Positions 25,230-37,166 of a stretch of 64,000 nt of DNA are shown piece after piece. The translations under genes and the position numbers were made by a program. The first letter of the stretch is position 1. Every line of letters starts with the position of its first letter. Source of the stretch: Megascapheus bottae. Its lineage: Eukaryota > Chordata > Mammalia > Rodentia > Geomyidae. The stretch is from contig JANJXV010000013.1 of assembly GCA_024803745.1 (NCBI GenBank), positions 2,604,001 to 2,668,000 on the forward strand. The letters run 5' to 3'. The notes below the pieces were generated by a model that ran no database searches, was not told where the DNA came from, and saw nothing but the letters and a program-made list of their open reading frames with translations.

Positions 25230-25260
<31 letters not shown>
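25013..25260 (+). mobile_element. B1/ID composite SINE with 30-A tail, intron 2
   Basis: Well preserved head (CACTTGTAATGCTAGCTACT) and ID-like module. The pure A tail 25231-25260 abuts an L1 fragment. Confidence 0.93.
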
Positions 25261-25261
<1 letters not shown>

Positions 25262-25264
<3 letters not shown>

Positions 25265-25800
25265 CAGAAAGAATGACATTACCCAATTCCTAAAGAAATG
25301 GAAAGACTTGGAAAAAATCATATTAAGTGAAGGAAGTAAGCCAGACCAAAAGGAACATAGGCTCCATGGTTTTCCTCATTTGTAATAATTAGCACACATC
25401 TAGGATTCTCTTAGCAAAGGATCAAAATATGGTCATACAGGATGACACTAAACAAAACTAACTTTAGGATAGGGAAACAAGAGGTTCATCTTTGTGATTG
25501 TTGTTCTTAATGTACTATGTTATTTCTCTTCTCTTTTTTTTCCTTATGGTTAATCTCATGTGGTTACTGTATCTGACTTTGTTACCTGATATATTGTATA
25601 TACCTTTATGTGTTTATTTGAAATAAGGAAGGGAAGGGTAGAAAACAAGATGACTGGGAGGGGTTGGGGGGAGAGAAATGGGGACAAAAACATGAGAAGG
25701 GGTATCAATGTGTGAGAAGTGATGCACCTACTATCTGGTGAATGTAACTGTAACCCCTTTATATATTACACTGACAAGAGAAAAAATAAAAATAAAAACA
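25262..25800 (+). mobile_element. L1 3' end fragment, intron 2
   Basis: Starts with text matching the L1 3' region at 60201 (CATCAGAAAGAATGACAT) and ends in an A-rich tail near 25800. It abuts the 30-A tail of the preceding B1/ID SINE with no spacer. Antisense to Tmem135. Confidence 0.82.
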
Positions 25801-25862
25801 ATGATCTTAACAATATTTAGGAAAAGCCACTTGTTTACATTTCAACAATGAAATCTATATTA

Positions 25863-26042
<180 letters not shown>

Positions 26043-26137
26043 TTAATCCAACCAATTGTTCCCACTTAAATCAGATCATACCTGAATGCTACCGAATAAA
26101 GGGATATATAAATGCTGAAAATATAGTTCTACATTTA

Positions 26138-26162
26138 AGTGCCTGCTGAGTATACACAAGGC

Positions 26163-26220
<58 letters not shown>
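26138..26220 (+). repeat. (CA)n and poly-A microsatellite on an ID-like relic, intron 1
   Basis: GTGCCTGCTGAGTATACACA resembles an ID head remnant. (CA)n follows at 26166-26202, then 18 A. About 120 bp from the exon 2 acceptor. Confidence 0.85.
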
Positions 26221-26744
26221 CATGGCATTTTACTGTCTTCTCTATAAAAGTGGAAATTCTAGAATAAAAACTAAGACATTTGAATTTACTATGGGTAAAA
26301 TATATACCAATAAATTTTAACATAGGTCATATTATGGCAGTTTCATATAGTAAGACAAATATTTCTAATGCCTTAAAAATCTTAAATTGAATTATCAAAT
26401 ATATTTTAAATGGAAAAATCAACAGAAATTCAATGCTTAACCAATTCATTACATTACAGATTTTATCATCCTACCTGATATCAAGAAAAAAATTAGTTAT
26501 TCAAACATGATTACTGTATGGTTAAAAAGCTATGCTAGATATGTGAACAGCAACAAAAGTAACAATGTTTGGACTCTAGTAGATCTGAGAAAAAATTAAG
26601 AAAATAATATGCAGTAATAATTATAAGCATAATATAGGCATATACCACATGGTACCAGAACTCAGAGGCAGAAATAGAAGTAATTAGAGAAATGAGGAAG
26701 CTTGTCATATGAATCTTTTATTTAAAAAAAAGTCAACCAGCTGC
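26221..26744. other. Intron 1, no recognised feature
   Basis: A+T-rich intronic DNA; nothing recognised. Confidence 0.45.
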
Positions 26745-26875
26745 TACTAGGGGGTCTGGCCTATAATTCTAGCTACTTCAGTGGCTGAGACTCAGAGGAT
26801 CAAGGTTCAAAGCCATCTAGGACAGAAAAATGAAGTCAAGACTCCAGTTAACCAGCAAAATGTCAGGCTATAGAC
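26745..26875 (+). mobile_element. B1/ID SINE, left part, intron 1
   Basis: CTATAATTCTAGCTACTTCA to TTAACCAGCAAAATG; the ID module is missing. Confidence 0.7.
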
Positions 26876-27820
26876 TTGCCCTAAGTTTTCTTCAGCCTAT
26901 CCTTGTATAGAATATAAATTATATCATGCTCAAAATATGGATGTCAATATTAAAAAGTGATTAAGTGTTCATAATACAATATACAGTGCTGTGGAGATAC
27001 AGCAGAGTCATTTCAATATGTGGGTAGAAGTTGTGTAGAAAAGGAAGATAAGATAAATTTGGAAATTCAGTATAATCCTCACAGGTCAGAAGAAGGAATA
27101 CTGTTCCACCATGATAATATAGTACCAAAGGAAAGCACATTAGAACATGGTTAGGGAATAAGGAAGGAGTGGAGAAAAGGGACAAAAATTCACTAGAAAA
27201 CAGGAAGATGGAAAAAAACTGCACATCCCACATTTTTCTCAAGATAACACTTTGCCTAAGATGGATGATTAACAAATCTAATTGCTCCTTGTAGATTCTT
27301 GGTAGCCTCTCCTATTTCAGTTCAACCACCATGCACAGGGTGGGAAAAAAAAAAGAGTAAAATCTAATCCTTTTCTTCAGGGCATAAAAATATTCTGTAA
27401 TATCCTGTTAGAGGGGAAAAAACACAACTCAGAAGCTGCAATACTTCCGTGCAGTAAATGCTAAACTAGAAAAAGAAATGGCTGAACTTTCACACAGGAG
27501 TTGGGAAAAGACAGGTGAGGATGTCAGGCAGATTTAGGCGAACCTTTTGAGATACATCTTGACAGGAAAAAGAATTTGTATGGTTTCTCTAACACCACAT
27601 TCTTTTCATTCTACTATATTTCTGAATTATCTTCCTTTTCAGCAACTTGTCATCTGAACTCTATTCATTCTACATATGCTTTCTCCTGTAGTACCATCTA
27701 CCATCTGAATGTATAAATTTATAATATAACTCTGAACTGTCATCTAACATCCAAATCAACACTTGGAATGCCTATTGAACTTGTGAACACAGTTATATGG
27801 GCATCAAAAAACCAAACAGG

Positions 27821-28018
27821 CGGGCCGAGAGTTTGGCCTAGGAGTAGAGTCTTGCCTAGCATGCAAAGACTCGGGTTCAATTCCTCGGTACCACATACAT
27901 AGAAAAAAGCTGGAAGTGGTATGATGGCTCACATGGTAGAGCTTTAGCCTTGAGAAAGCCCAAGGACAGTGTTCAGGCCCTAAGTTCAAGCCCCAGGAAT
28001 GGAAAAAAAAAAAAAAAG
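27821..28018 (+). mobile_element. ID-like dimeric SINE, intron 1
   Basis: GCGGGCCGAGAGTTTGGCCT head, both modules complete, A-run of 15. Confidence 0.94.
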
Positions 28019-28204
28019 GCCCCAAACAGAACTCATTGTATCTCCTAAATATGCCTTTTTTCTGAAGTCCCTACCTCAAGTGGAAGTATCACATCCACAC
28101 AACAAAAGAACAAAATATCAGCACACATTTTATTCTTCCCACGACCTAGGCTACCTATCAGTCCTTAGTATTTTCAGGCATTAGAATATAACATCTCCGT
28201 GAAG

Positions 28205-28378
28205 GCACAAACATCAGGAGGACTGGAGTTTCACAATAGCCTGGACAAAAAGTTACTGAGACCCCTATCTCAACCAATAAACCTGTCAAGGTGCTGTTTC
28301 CCTGGATCCCAGCTACAGGAGGCATACATGGAAAATGTCATGGTCTGAGCTAGCTCCAGACAAAAAAAAACACAAGAT
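28205..28378 (+). mobile_element. Old 7SL-type SINE relic, intron 1
   Basis: AGCCTGGACAAAAAGTTACT, ACCCCTATCTCAACCAATAA, then GGATCCCAGCTACAGGAGGC, an Alu/B1-like order in a diverged element. Confidence 0.5.
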
Positions 28379-28559
28379 CCTTATTCACAAATAGAAGTGT
28401 GAAAAATGACTCATTAGGAGAAAAAGTTCCTTTGGCTCAGTTTCAGAGGTTTCAGCCAATAATGATTTGCCTCCATTGCTTTTGAGTCGATACAAACATC
28501 AGCTGTTATGTAGTCGGAGAAAGCAGCTCACTAACTCACTGCTAGAAGAAACATGAAAT

Positions 28560-28885
28560 GGTAAATCCATCCGGTCAAACATCTACCATACAACCAAAAT
28601 GTCCAGTGTGAGCTCAAGTTTCTCACAAAACCTGGGCTTAAATATTTATAGCACCTTTCTTCACAACAGTCAAAAATTAGGAACAAGTCGCATGCTCTTC
28701 AACAGGTAAATAGCTTTACAAACCATGATATACTCACAAAAGAAATAAATATTACTCAGCATTAAAAGGCACAAACCAGTGATACATGAAGCAACTTGGA
28801 GAAATGTCTAAACAATTACATTGAGTGAAAAAAAAGTCAATCTCAGAGAAAAATTACTATACAATTCCACCTATATAGAAGTCTA
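28560..28885 (+). mobile_element. Ancient L1M-type 3' fragment, intron 1
   Basis: Carries the same old L1 text as 4.8-5.3 kb (ATATTTATAGCACCTTTCTT, ATTACTCAGCATTAAAAGGC). It ends at the younger, inverted L1 insertion at 28886. Confidence 0.75.
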
Positions 28886-29955
28886 CTTTTCTGTGCAGGA
28901 ACTTTTTATTTTTAATTAGCCCCATTTGTCAAGTCTCTCTCATAGCTACTAAGGTAGAAAGACAGCCAAACAACTGGGAAAACATAATTACCAATAATAC
29001 ATCAGACAAACACTTAATATCCAGTATCTATAGGGAACTCAAGAAACTAATCCCCTACAAACCTAACAAACCATGCACTAAATGGACAAGGGAACTAAAG
29101 AGAGACTTATCATAGAAAGAGGTAAAAAATAGCAAAGAAACATATGAGAAACTGTTCATCATCCATGGTCATAAAGGAAATGCAAATTAAAAAAACCCTA
29201 AGATACCATGTTACCCTAATCAGAATGGCCAATATTCTGAACTCAGACAACAACAAATGGCAGGGTTATGGATAACAAGGTAGTAATGTAAGCTAGTTCA
29301 ACCACTCTGGAAGGCAGTTTGAAGGTTCCTCAAAAAAGCTAAAAATACACCTTCCCAACGACCTAGCCATACTACTCCTGGGCATTGATCCTGAGCATCA
29401 TAACCCAGGATATGATAAGGACACCTGCTCAGCCATGTTCATCTCTTCACGATTCACAATAGTCAAGTGATGGAAACAACCCAAATGCCTCACTACAGAT
29501 GAATGGATACAAAAACTGTGATATATACATACATGGAATTCTACACAGCCAACAGACAAGATAAAATAATGGCTCTAGATGAACTAGAGCAAATCATGTT
29601 GAATAAGATAAGCCAAGACAAAAGGAACAAAAGACGCATGGTCTCCTTGATATGTGGATATTAGATCCACACAGTACAAGAATCATGACTCAATACTGGG
29701 GTATTCAATGTCATTGACATGAACTTGGAAATATAAATATATAGACATTAAATCTATGATGGGATATATGTTCTATAGACATATTGATATATATCTATGA
29801 CATACAAACTCTCAGCTTAATTTTAATTTTGTTCTTAAACTTATGTGCCAATGATTGTATATACAGACCCCATTCTTGAATACTTGATTGTTAAACTTGA
29901 TATTTGAAATATAATGTAAAAAACAGTGTTAATAACATCTTTAAATAAAAAAATT
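28886..29955 (+). mobile_element. L1 3' fragment with inverted 5' end, intron 1
   Basis: Positions 28946-29955 match the 3' end of the same L1 family in plus orientation (C-terminal ORF2 and 3' UTR). The 28886-28945 segment (AACTTTTTATTTTTAATTAG) is the reverse complement of the adjoining L1 region: it reads in the same direction as 31881-31930 of the minus-strand copy. This head arrangement is the mark of twin priming. The 3' end is about 0.9 kb from the 3' end of the large minus-strand L1, tail to tail. Confidence 0.88.
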
Positions 29956-30009
29956 AAGTCTAATTTTCTAAATTTCTAAGGATAAAAGGATGGAAATAAA
30001 GAATCTTGA

Positions 30010-30200
30010 GACCAGCATCACAGCCTAGTGGTAGAGTACTTCCTAGCATGCACGAAGCCCTGGGTTCAATTCCTCAATACCACATACACAGAAAAAGCCA
30101 GAAATGGTGCTGTGGCTCAAGTGGCAGAGTGCTAGCCTTGGGCAAAAAAGTGTCCAAGGACAGTGCCTAGGCCCTGAGTTCTGGCTCCAGGACTGGGACG
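30010..30200 (+). mobile_element. ID-like dimeric SINE, intron 1
   Basis: Head TAGTGGTAGAGTACTTCCTA, linker, second module GTGGCAGAGTGCTAGCCTTG. The tail has become the purine microsatellite that follows. Confidence 0.9.
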
Positions 30201-30370
30201 GGACGAAGGAACAAAAGGAGGGAGGGAGGGAGGATAAAAGGAAGGAAGGAAGAAAGGGAAGGAAGGAAGGAGGGAGGGAGGGAGGGAGGGAGGAAGGAAG
30301 AAGGAAGGAAGGAAGGAAGGAAGGAAGGAAGGAAGGAAGGAAGGAAGGAAGGAAGGACGGACGGACGGAC
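30201..30370 (+). repeat. (GGAA)n / (GGAC)n purine microsatellite, intron 1
   Basis: GGGA, GGAA and terminal GGAC units for about 170 bp, grown from a SINE tail. Confidence 0.96.
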
Positions 30371-30639
30371 AATCTTCTGGTAGTTGGCTAGGATTAAAAG
30401 GAGATGAGAGTAGAAAGGATGTTACAAAAGATAAGAACTAGGGGCCTCTTATTGAGGCAGAAATATTCTTGACTGCATCAATGGCAGAATGTTATGTAAT
30501 ATTGAACTACTATTTGGCAGGATGATACTAGTGAGAGAACACATAGAAAAATGAGATCACTATCATTATTTCTTCTGTCCAGTGAACCTACAATGACCTC
30601 AAGTAAACAGCATAATTTAATTTTAAAAAGCAATTTATT

Positions 30640-30825
30640 CACCAAGTTGCAGTGGCTCATGCCTATAATCCTAACTACTTGGGAGGCTGAGATCAAACGA
30701 TTGTGGTTCAAAGCCAGCCCAAGCAGGAAAATATGAGACTCTTATCTCCCAGTAAGCACCAAAAAACCCAGAAGTGGAGCTATGGCTCAAATGGTAGAGT
30801 CCTATCTTTAACCAAAAAATAATGT
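30640..30825 (+). mobile_element. B1/ID SINE, left part, split by L1
   Basis: TGGCTCATGCCTATAATCCT head to GTAGAGTCCTATCTTTAACC, then breaks off at the L1. The missing end is at 35061. Confidence 0.88.
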
Positions 30826-33800
30826 TTTTAAAAAATTTATTAATGTTGATTTTCACATCACATTTCAAATGACAAGTTTAACAAACAAGAGTTCAAGAAG
30901 GGAATCTCTATTTACAATCACTGGGACTTAGTATTTAGAACTTAATCAAAATTAGGCTAAGGGTTTGTATGTCATAGAAACGTATTAATTTAAGAAATAA
31001 AACATTATGTCTATAGAGTCATAGGTTTTCACGTCTATATAGTTATGTTTATATTTCCATTACCTTGTCCACAGCTTTGGGTATGCAGTTATTGACTCCT
31101 CACTCTTGCAGTCTTTGGGTTTAATAGCCACATATTAAGGATACCATGCGCCTTTTGTTCCTTAGGTCTTGACTTGTCTCACTCAGCATGATTTGCTCTA
31201 GATCCATCCACTTCCCTGCGAATGCCATTATTTTATCTTGTCTGTTGGCTATGTAGAATTCCATTGTGTATATATACAACATTTTCTGTATCCATTCATC
31301 TGCAGTAGGGCATCTGGATAGTTTCCATCGCCTGGCTATTGTGAATAATGCAGGGATGAACATAGCTGAACAGGTGTCCTAATAATATCTTGGGTCATGG
31401 TGTTTAGGACAGATGCCCAGAAGTGGTATGGCAGGATAATAGGGAAGGTCTATTTTCAGTTTCTTAAGAAACCTCCACATTGCTTTCCAGAGTGGCTGAA
31501 CTAGTCTGCATTCCCACCAGCAGTGTAGTAGGGCTCCTTTTTCTCCACAACCCCACCAGCAATTGTCATTGTCTGAGTTCAAAATCATGGCCATTGGGGT
31601 AAGGTGGTATCTTTTGGTTGTTTTTATTTGCATTTCCTTTATGAACATAGATAATGAACATTTTCTCATATGCTTTTCTGCCATTTTAATCTCTTCTTCT
31701 GATAGGTCTCTCTTTAGTTCCCTTGCCCATTTAGTGAATGGTTTATTGGGTTTGGGGGGGGATTAGTTTCTTGTGTTCCCTGTAGATACTGGATATTAAG
31801 CATTTGTCAGATGTATTGTTGGTGAATATCTTTTCCCAGTTGGTTGGCTGTCTCTCTACTTCTGCGACTATGTTTTTATCTGTACAGAAACTTTTTATTT
31901 TTAGGTAGTCCCATTTATCAACTCTCTCCAATCTGTTGTGACCCTGGGATTCTGTTCAGGAATCTTTTCCCTATGCCTATGACTTCCAGTGTCTCTCCTA
32001 CTTTATCATGTAGCAGTTTCACAGTTTCCGGTCTGACGTTGAGGTCTTTGATCCACTTTGAGATAATGCTTGTGCATGGTGAAAGGCTCGGGTCGATTTT
32101 TAGTTTTCTGCATGTGGCTGCCCAGTTTTGCCAGCACCAATAATTGAATAGACTGTGTTTGTTCCACTGTATATATTTGGCTCCTTTGTCAAATACAAGT
32201 TGACTATAGGTATATGGTTCTATTTCTGGATCTTCTATTTTGTTCCACTGATCTTCTGGTCTGTTTTTGTGCCAATACCAAGCAGTTTTTGTTATTATGG
32301 CTCTAAATAAGTAGAGTTTGAAGTCTGATATTGTAATACCACCAGCATTGCTCTTTTTGGCTAGAATTGTTTTGGCTATTCTAGGTCTTTTCTTGTTCCA
32401 TATGAATCTTTGGATTATATCTTCTATTTCTGTAAAGAATGTCTTTGGGATTTTGATGGGGATTGCATTGAATTTGTATATCAATGTTGGCAGTATAGCC
32501 ATTTTCACTACGTTGGTTCTCCCTAGCCATGAGCATGGGATGTCTTTCCATTTCCTAGTGTCCTCTTTAATTTCTTTCGTTAGGCTTTTATAGTTTTCAT
32601 TGAATAATTCCTTTACATCTTTGGTTAAGTATATTCCTAAGTATTTTATTCTTTTGGGGGCTATTGCGAATGGGATAATTTTCTTGATTTGGCCTTCTGT
32701 TTGTGTATTGTTGGTGTACAAGAAGGCTACTGACTTCTAAAGGTTAATTTTGTATCCTGCCACTTTGCTAAAGTAGTTTATTAATTCTAGAAGTTTGGGA
32801 GTGGAGTTTGTTGGGTCACTCAAGTAGAGGATCATGTTATCTGCAAATAGGGATAGGTTAATTTCTTCTTCCCCTATGTGGATCCCTTTGATGTCCTTTT
32901 CTTGCCTTATTGCTCTGGCTAAGGGTTCTAGCACTGAATTGAAGAGAAGAGGAGAAAGTGGGCATCCCTGTCTAGTTCCTGATTTTAAGGTAAATGGTTC
33001 CAGTCTTTCACCATTTAATATAATACTGGCTGTAGGTTTTTCATATATGGCTTTTATTGTTTTGAGGAATGTACCTCTTATTCCTATTTTTTTCTAGTGC
33101 TTTCAACACGAATGGATGTTGTATTTTGTCAAATGCCTTCTCCGCGTCCAGAGAAATTATCATATGATTCTTATCCTTAGCTCTATTGATGTGATGTATT
33201 ACATTGATTGATTTGTGAATGTTAAACCAGCCTTGCATCTGTGGGATGAAGCCTACTTGATCATAGTGTATGATTTTTTTAATTTGTTTCTGGATTCTGC
33301 TGGCCAATATTTTATTGAGGAGTTTTGCATCTGTGTTCATTAGAGAGATAGGTCTGTAGTTTTCTTTTTTTGCTGGGTCTTTCCCTGGTTTGGGAATGAA
33401 AGTAATATTAGCTTCATAAAATGAGTTTGGTATTGCTCCTTCTGTTTCTATTTCTCGGAAGAGTTTCAAGAGTATAGGTGTTATTTCATCTTTAAATGTC
33501 TGGTAAAATTCCGCAGTGAATCCATCTGGACCTGGGCTCTTTTTCATTGGCATTTCCCTGATTGCTTCCACAATTTCGTTGTAAGAAATTGGGTTTGTTC
33601 AATTTGTTTACCTCATCATTGTTCAGTGTGGGTAGCCTGTATTTATTTAAGAAATCATCCATTTTTATTAAATTTTCCTGTTTCTTTGAATATAGGTCTT
33701 GGTAGTACCTATTCATTATGGACTGAATTTCTTGGGAATCAGTTGTAATTGTTCCCGTGGGGTCTCTAATCTTATTTAGTTGAGTCTCCCCTTTCCTTTT

Positions 33801-35060
33801 TTTGATTAATCTTGCCAGGGGTCTGTCTATTTTGTTGACTCTTTCAAAGAACCAACTTTTTGATTTATCAATTTTTTGTATAGTAGATCTTATTTCAATC
33901 TCTGATATTTCTGATTTTATTTTTGTTATTTCTGTCCTTCTAGTTGTTTTAGAATTAACTTTTTCTTGCTTCTCTAGGTGTTTCAGTTTTTTTTTTTTAG
34001 GTAATTTACATGCTCTTCTCCTGTCTTTTTAATATGCACTCCTAGTGCGATAAATTCGCCTCTTAGAACTGCCTTTGCTGAGTCCCATAAGTTCCTTTGT
34101 GATATTTCTTGACTGTCATTATATTCAAGGAAGTTTTTAATTTCATTTCTGATCTGATCTGTTACCCAGGAGTTATTCAGAAGTGTGTTGTTCAGTTTCC
34201 AAGTGATTGAGTGTTTTTTGACTTTGACTGCATTGTTTAGAATTAGTCTGACTCCACTGTGGTCTGATAGAATGCATGGGATTATATCAGTCCTCTTATA
34301 TCTGCTTAAGTTTTCTGTATGAACTAATATATGATCTATTTTGGAGTGTGTTTCATGTGCTGCTGAGAAAAATGTAAAAAGTTTCACCCTTGGGTGGAAG
34401 ATTCTGTATATATCTGTTAAGCCCAGCTGGGCTATGGTGTCATTCAAGTTGATGGTGTCTTTGCTTAATTTTTGTTGAGTTGACCTGTCATTTGTTGAGA
34501 GTGGTGTATTGAGGTCTCCCACTATGATTGTGTTTGACTCTATCTTGTTCTGTAATTCGAAGAGAGTTTGTTTGACGAATTTGGGTGCTCCCGTGTTGGG
34601 GGAATAAATGTTTATAACTGTAATATTATGGGCATGGATTATACCCTTTACTAATATGTAATGGCCGTCTCTATCTTTATATACTGATTTTACTGAGAAG
34701 TTAATTTTGTCGGGGATTAAGATTGCTACTCCTGCTTTTTTGCTTGGTGCATTAGAGCGGAAAATTCATTTCCATCCTTTCACTTGGAATTTGTTTCTGT
34801 CTTTGTCAGTGAGGTGGGTCTCTTGGAGGCAACATATGGATGGGTGGTGTTTCTTAATCCAGTCTGCTGCTCTGTGTCTTTTGATTGGATTGTTCAGCCC
34901 ATTCACATTTAGGGAAATTATAGAGAAGTGGTCAGTGTCCATTGTCATTATTTATTTTTACTTCTAAGTTTCTTTCTCTCTCTTTTTTCCCCCTTTTGTG
35001 TTTAGTGAATTATAGATATTCGCTTCTTGATGGGGGTAAAAAATATTTTTTTTAAAAAAA
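30826..35060 (-). mobile_element. L1 retrotransposon, 5'-truncated, about 4.2 kb, intron 1
   Basis: The longest L1 in the window, in the same orientation as Tmem135. It runs from an A/T-rich 3' end near 30826 through a 3' UTR of about 290 bp and the whole of ORF2, ending about 110 bp upstream of the ORF2 start codon at 34948. ORF1 and the 5' UTR are absent. It interrupts a B1/ID SINE whose two halves flank it (30640-30825 and 35061-35134), so it is younger than that SINE. Confidence 0.93.
31121..34948 (-). pseudogene. L1 ORF2 remnant (endonuclease, reverse transcriptase, Cys-rich end)
   Basis: Degenerate ORF2 in several open pieces. The endonuclease start (34766-34948) has the LNVNGL and LQETHL motifs with the catalytic Glu. 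A second piece (33983-34522) carries GDLN and the terminal SDH motif. The reverse transcriptase (33041-33571) has PGPDGF and DAEKAFDK. The catalytic FADD box near 32850 reads FADN, so the second aspartate is lost. The thumb/C-terminal part is 31918-32721, and a zinc-knuckle-like CWWGCGEKGALLHCWWEC is within 31379-31684. Stops and frameshifts separate the pieces, so the element cannot move by itself. Confidence 0.92.
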
Positions 35061-35107
35061 AATCCTCAGGGACAGCACCCAGACCCTGAGTTCAAGACTC
35101 AGTACCA

Positions 35108-35134
<27 letters not shown>
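35061..35134 (+). mobile_element. B1/ID SINE, right part, with (CA)n tail
   Basis: Starts at TCCTCAGGGACAGCACCCAG and runs through CCTGAGTTCAAGACTCAGTA to a (CA)n tail (35107-35134). This is exactly what the 30640-30825 piece lacks. Confidence 0.85.
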
Positions 35135-35138
<4 letters not shown>

Positions 35139-35159
35139 TTATTCACAAAGCCAAAAGAC

Positions 35160-35500
35160 ATGAGAAATGTTCTCACCTCCATTACTACCAGAGATCAGTA
35201 AAATGAAATACATACTTCACACACCAGAAAGAAGCAAAGGAAAAAATAGGAACTATACGCAAGTGCAATTCCACACTTTGCTGTGACTATAAAGCCGTAG
35301 TTATTTTGGAAAAGAGTTGGACAGTAACTATTAATATAACACAATGTAAACCTATTCTGTGACTTAGGAATTACACTTCTGACTATATGCCCAAAACAAG
35401 AATACTTATTCACACCAAGACAAGAGTCATAGAACCACTCAAAATCACAAATACCAGAGCCACTCAGATGTCCATTAATAGTAAAGTATATTGATTTTGA
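35160..35500 (+). mobile_element. Ancient L1M-type fragment, intron 1
   Basis: Old L1 ORF2 C-terminal text (AGAGATCAGTAAAATGAAAT, GGAAAAGAGTTGGACAGTAA, CCACTCAGATGTCCATTAAT). No open frame. Confidence 0.7.
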
Positions 35501-36088
35501 ATGTTTACAGTATTAATAAACAACCTGTGAAAATAGAATACCTGACACAAAACACAGTAATAACCCAGCACCTCAACATCACTATGCTTTAATACAGACC
35601 TCACAATTCAGCCTAGCATATGGTTCAAAACCACTGTCACCATATGCTATGTACAGTCTGGTATAAGCAGTACAGATAAGCAACAGCATACCAGCATCTG
35701 TAGCAGCCATACCGTGACCAAAAAGTTCTTGCCTTTGTGGAATCATCATAGGACACCTTCAAAAACATCACTTTCTACAGCAAACACTTTGTCTTTGACT
35801 AAATGATCGCACACTAACTATACCTATGAATTTGCAAATATACATATAAAAATTTAGCTACTATGTCATAGCACTACGGCTAAATATATACACGAACATT
35901 CATTCATATTTTATTCTTGTTTTAGGAGACTACTTAATAATCAAAATATACACAATAAAAATATAGACTACAAAACAATAATTTATAATAAACAATTAAA
36001 ATAAATATTAGGGTGGTTTGTGTTGCATATCGCTGACTTGCTATATAAGTATTTTAATACTCTTTTTGCATTTTGATATATTCCAGAG

Positions 36089-36278
36089 TTTCTTTTTCTT
36101 TTTTGCCAGTCCTGGGACTTAAACTCAGGGCCTGAGTGCTGTCCTTGGACTTTCTCAGGACTATAGCTCTACCACTTGAACCACAGCACCATGTCCAGCT
36201 TTTATCTATATATGTCAAACCCAGGTCTTTGTACATGCTAGGTAAGCACTCTACCACTAGGCCAGACCCCCGGCCCCA
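36089..36278 (-). mobile_element. ID-like dimeric SINE (minus), intron 1
   Basis: TTGCCAGTCCTGGGACTTAA to GGCCAGACCCCCGGCCCC. Confidence 0.92.
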
Positions 36279-36689
36279 TAATCCAGACTTTCTATAATAA
36301 AAAGTTATAATTTATAATACTAGGGAGAAGGAAATGTGTGCAGGACAATATGGAATTATTATTAAATAATTTTGAATACAGAAGAGAAACAACCAGTATA
36401 ATTCAAAATACTTAAGATTTATTTTTAATCTTATCCCCACACTCTATGAAATATCCTTTAGTTGTTTCAATTTATTCATTTCTCAAGACAACAAAACATT
36501 ATATAAATGATTCAAAGTATTAGTTTTCCTACTTCTAAATTTATGTCTTTTTAAAATAAATGATCTTAAAAGAATTATATATGTGATAAAGAAAAAAATA
36601 ACTTTGTCCCATTTCCCTTTTTCGTACCACAAACAAAAATTAATCTCAGATGGCATAGACCTAAATTTCAAAATTATAAAACCTTAAAG

Positions 36690-36882
36690 CAGAGCCAGGA
36701 GCATGGTCCAGTGGTAACATACTTACCTAGCATGCACGAAGTCCTGGGTTCCATTCCCCTGACCACATACACAGAAAAAGCCAGAAGTGGCACTGTGGCT
36801 CAAGTGGCCAAGGACAGTGTCCAGGCCCTGAGTTCAAGTCCCAGGACTAGCAAAAATTAATTGATTAATTAATTAATTACTC
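36690..36882 (+). mobile_element. ID-like dimeric SINE with (AATT/GATT)n tail, intron 1
   Basis: GCATGCACGAAGTCCTGGGT head; second module shortened after CTCAAGTGG; tail TTAATTGATTAATTAATTAA. Confidence 0.9.
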
Positions 36883-36925
36883 AATCAAAAACAAAAACTT
36901 AAAGTATCCACAAGAAAACATAAAA

Positions 36926-37166
36926 AAGCTGGTGCAGTGGCTCACACCTGTCCTACCTACTCAGGAGACTAAGATCTGAGGATCAAGGTTCAAAGCCAGC
37001 CCAGGCACTAAAGTACATGAGACTCTTTTCTCCAATTAACCACTAGAAAACCGAAAGTGGTGCAATGGCTCAAAGAGTAGGGCAGTAGCCTTGAGCTGAA
37101 GAGCTCAGGAACAATGGCCAGGCCCACAGTTCAAGCCCCACAACCCACAAAAAAATAAATAAACAC
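36926..37166 (+). mobile_element. B1/ID composite SINE, intron 1
   Basis: GTGGCTCACACCTGTCCTAC head, AGCTGAAGAGCTCAGGAACA module, AAATAAATAAA tail. Confidence 0.92.

Noticed and set aside
30043..30391. Ser/Pro and Lys/Glu-rich open frames around 30.1-30.4 kb
   Set aside because: They are translations of a SINE and its (GGAA)n tail.
31918..32721. 267-codon open frame as a host gene
   Set aside because: It is the C-terminal part of L1 ORF2, continuous with other ORF2 pieces of the same element.
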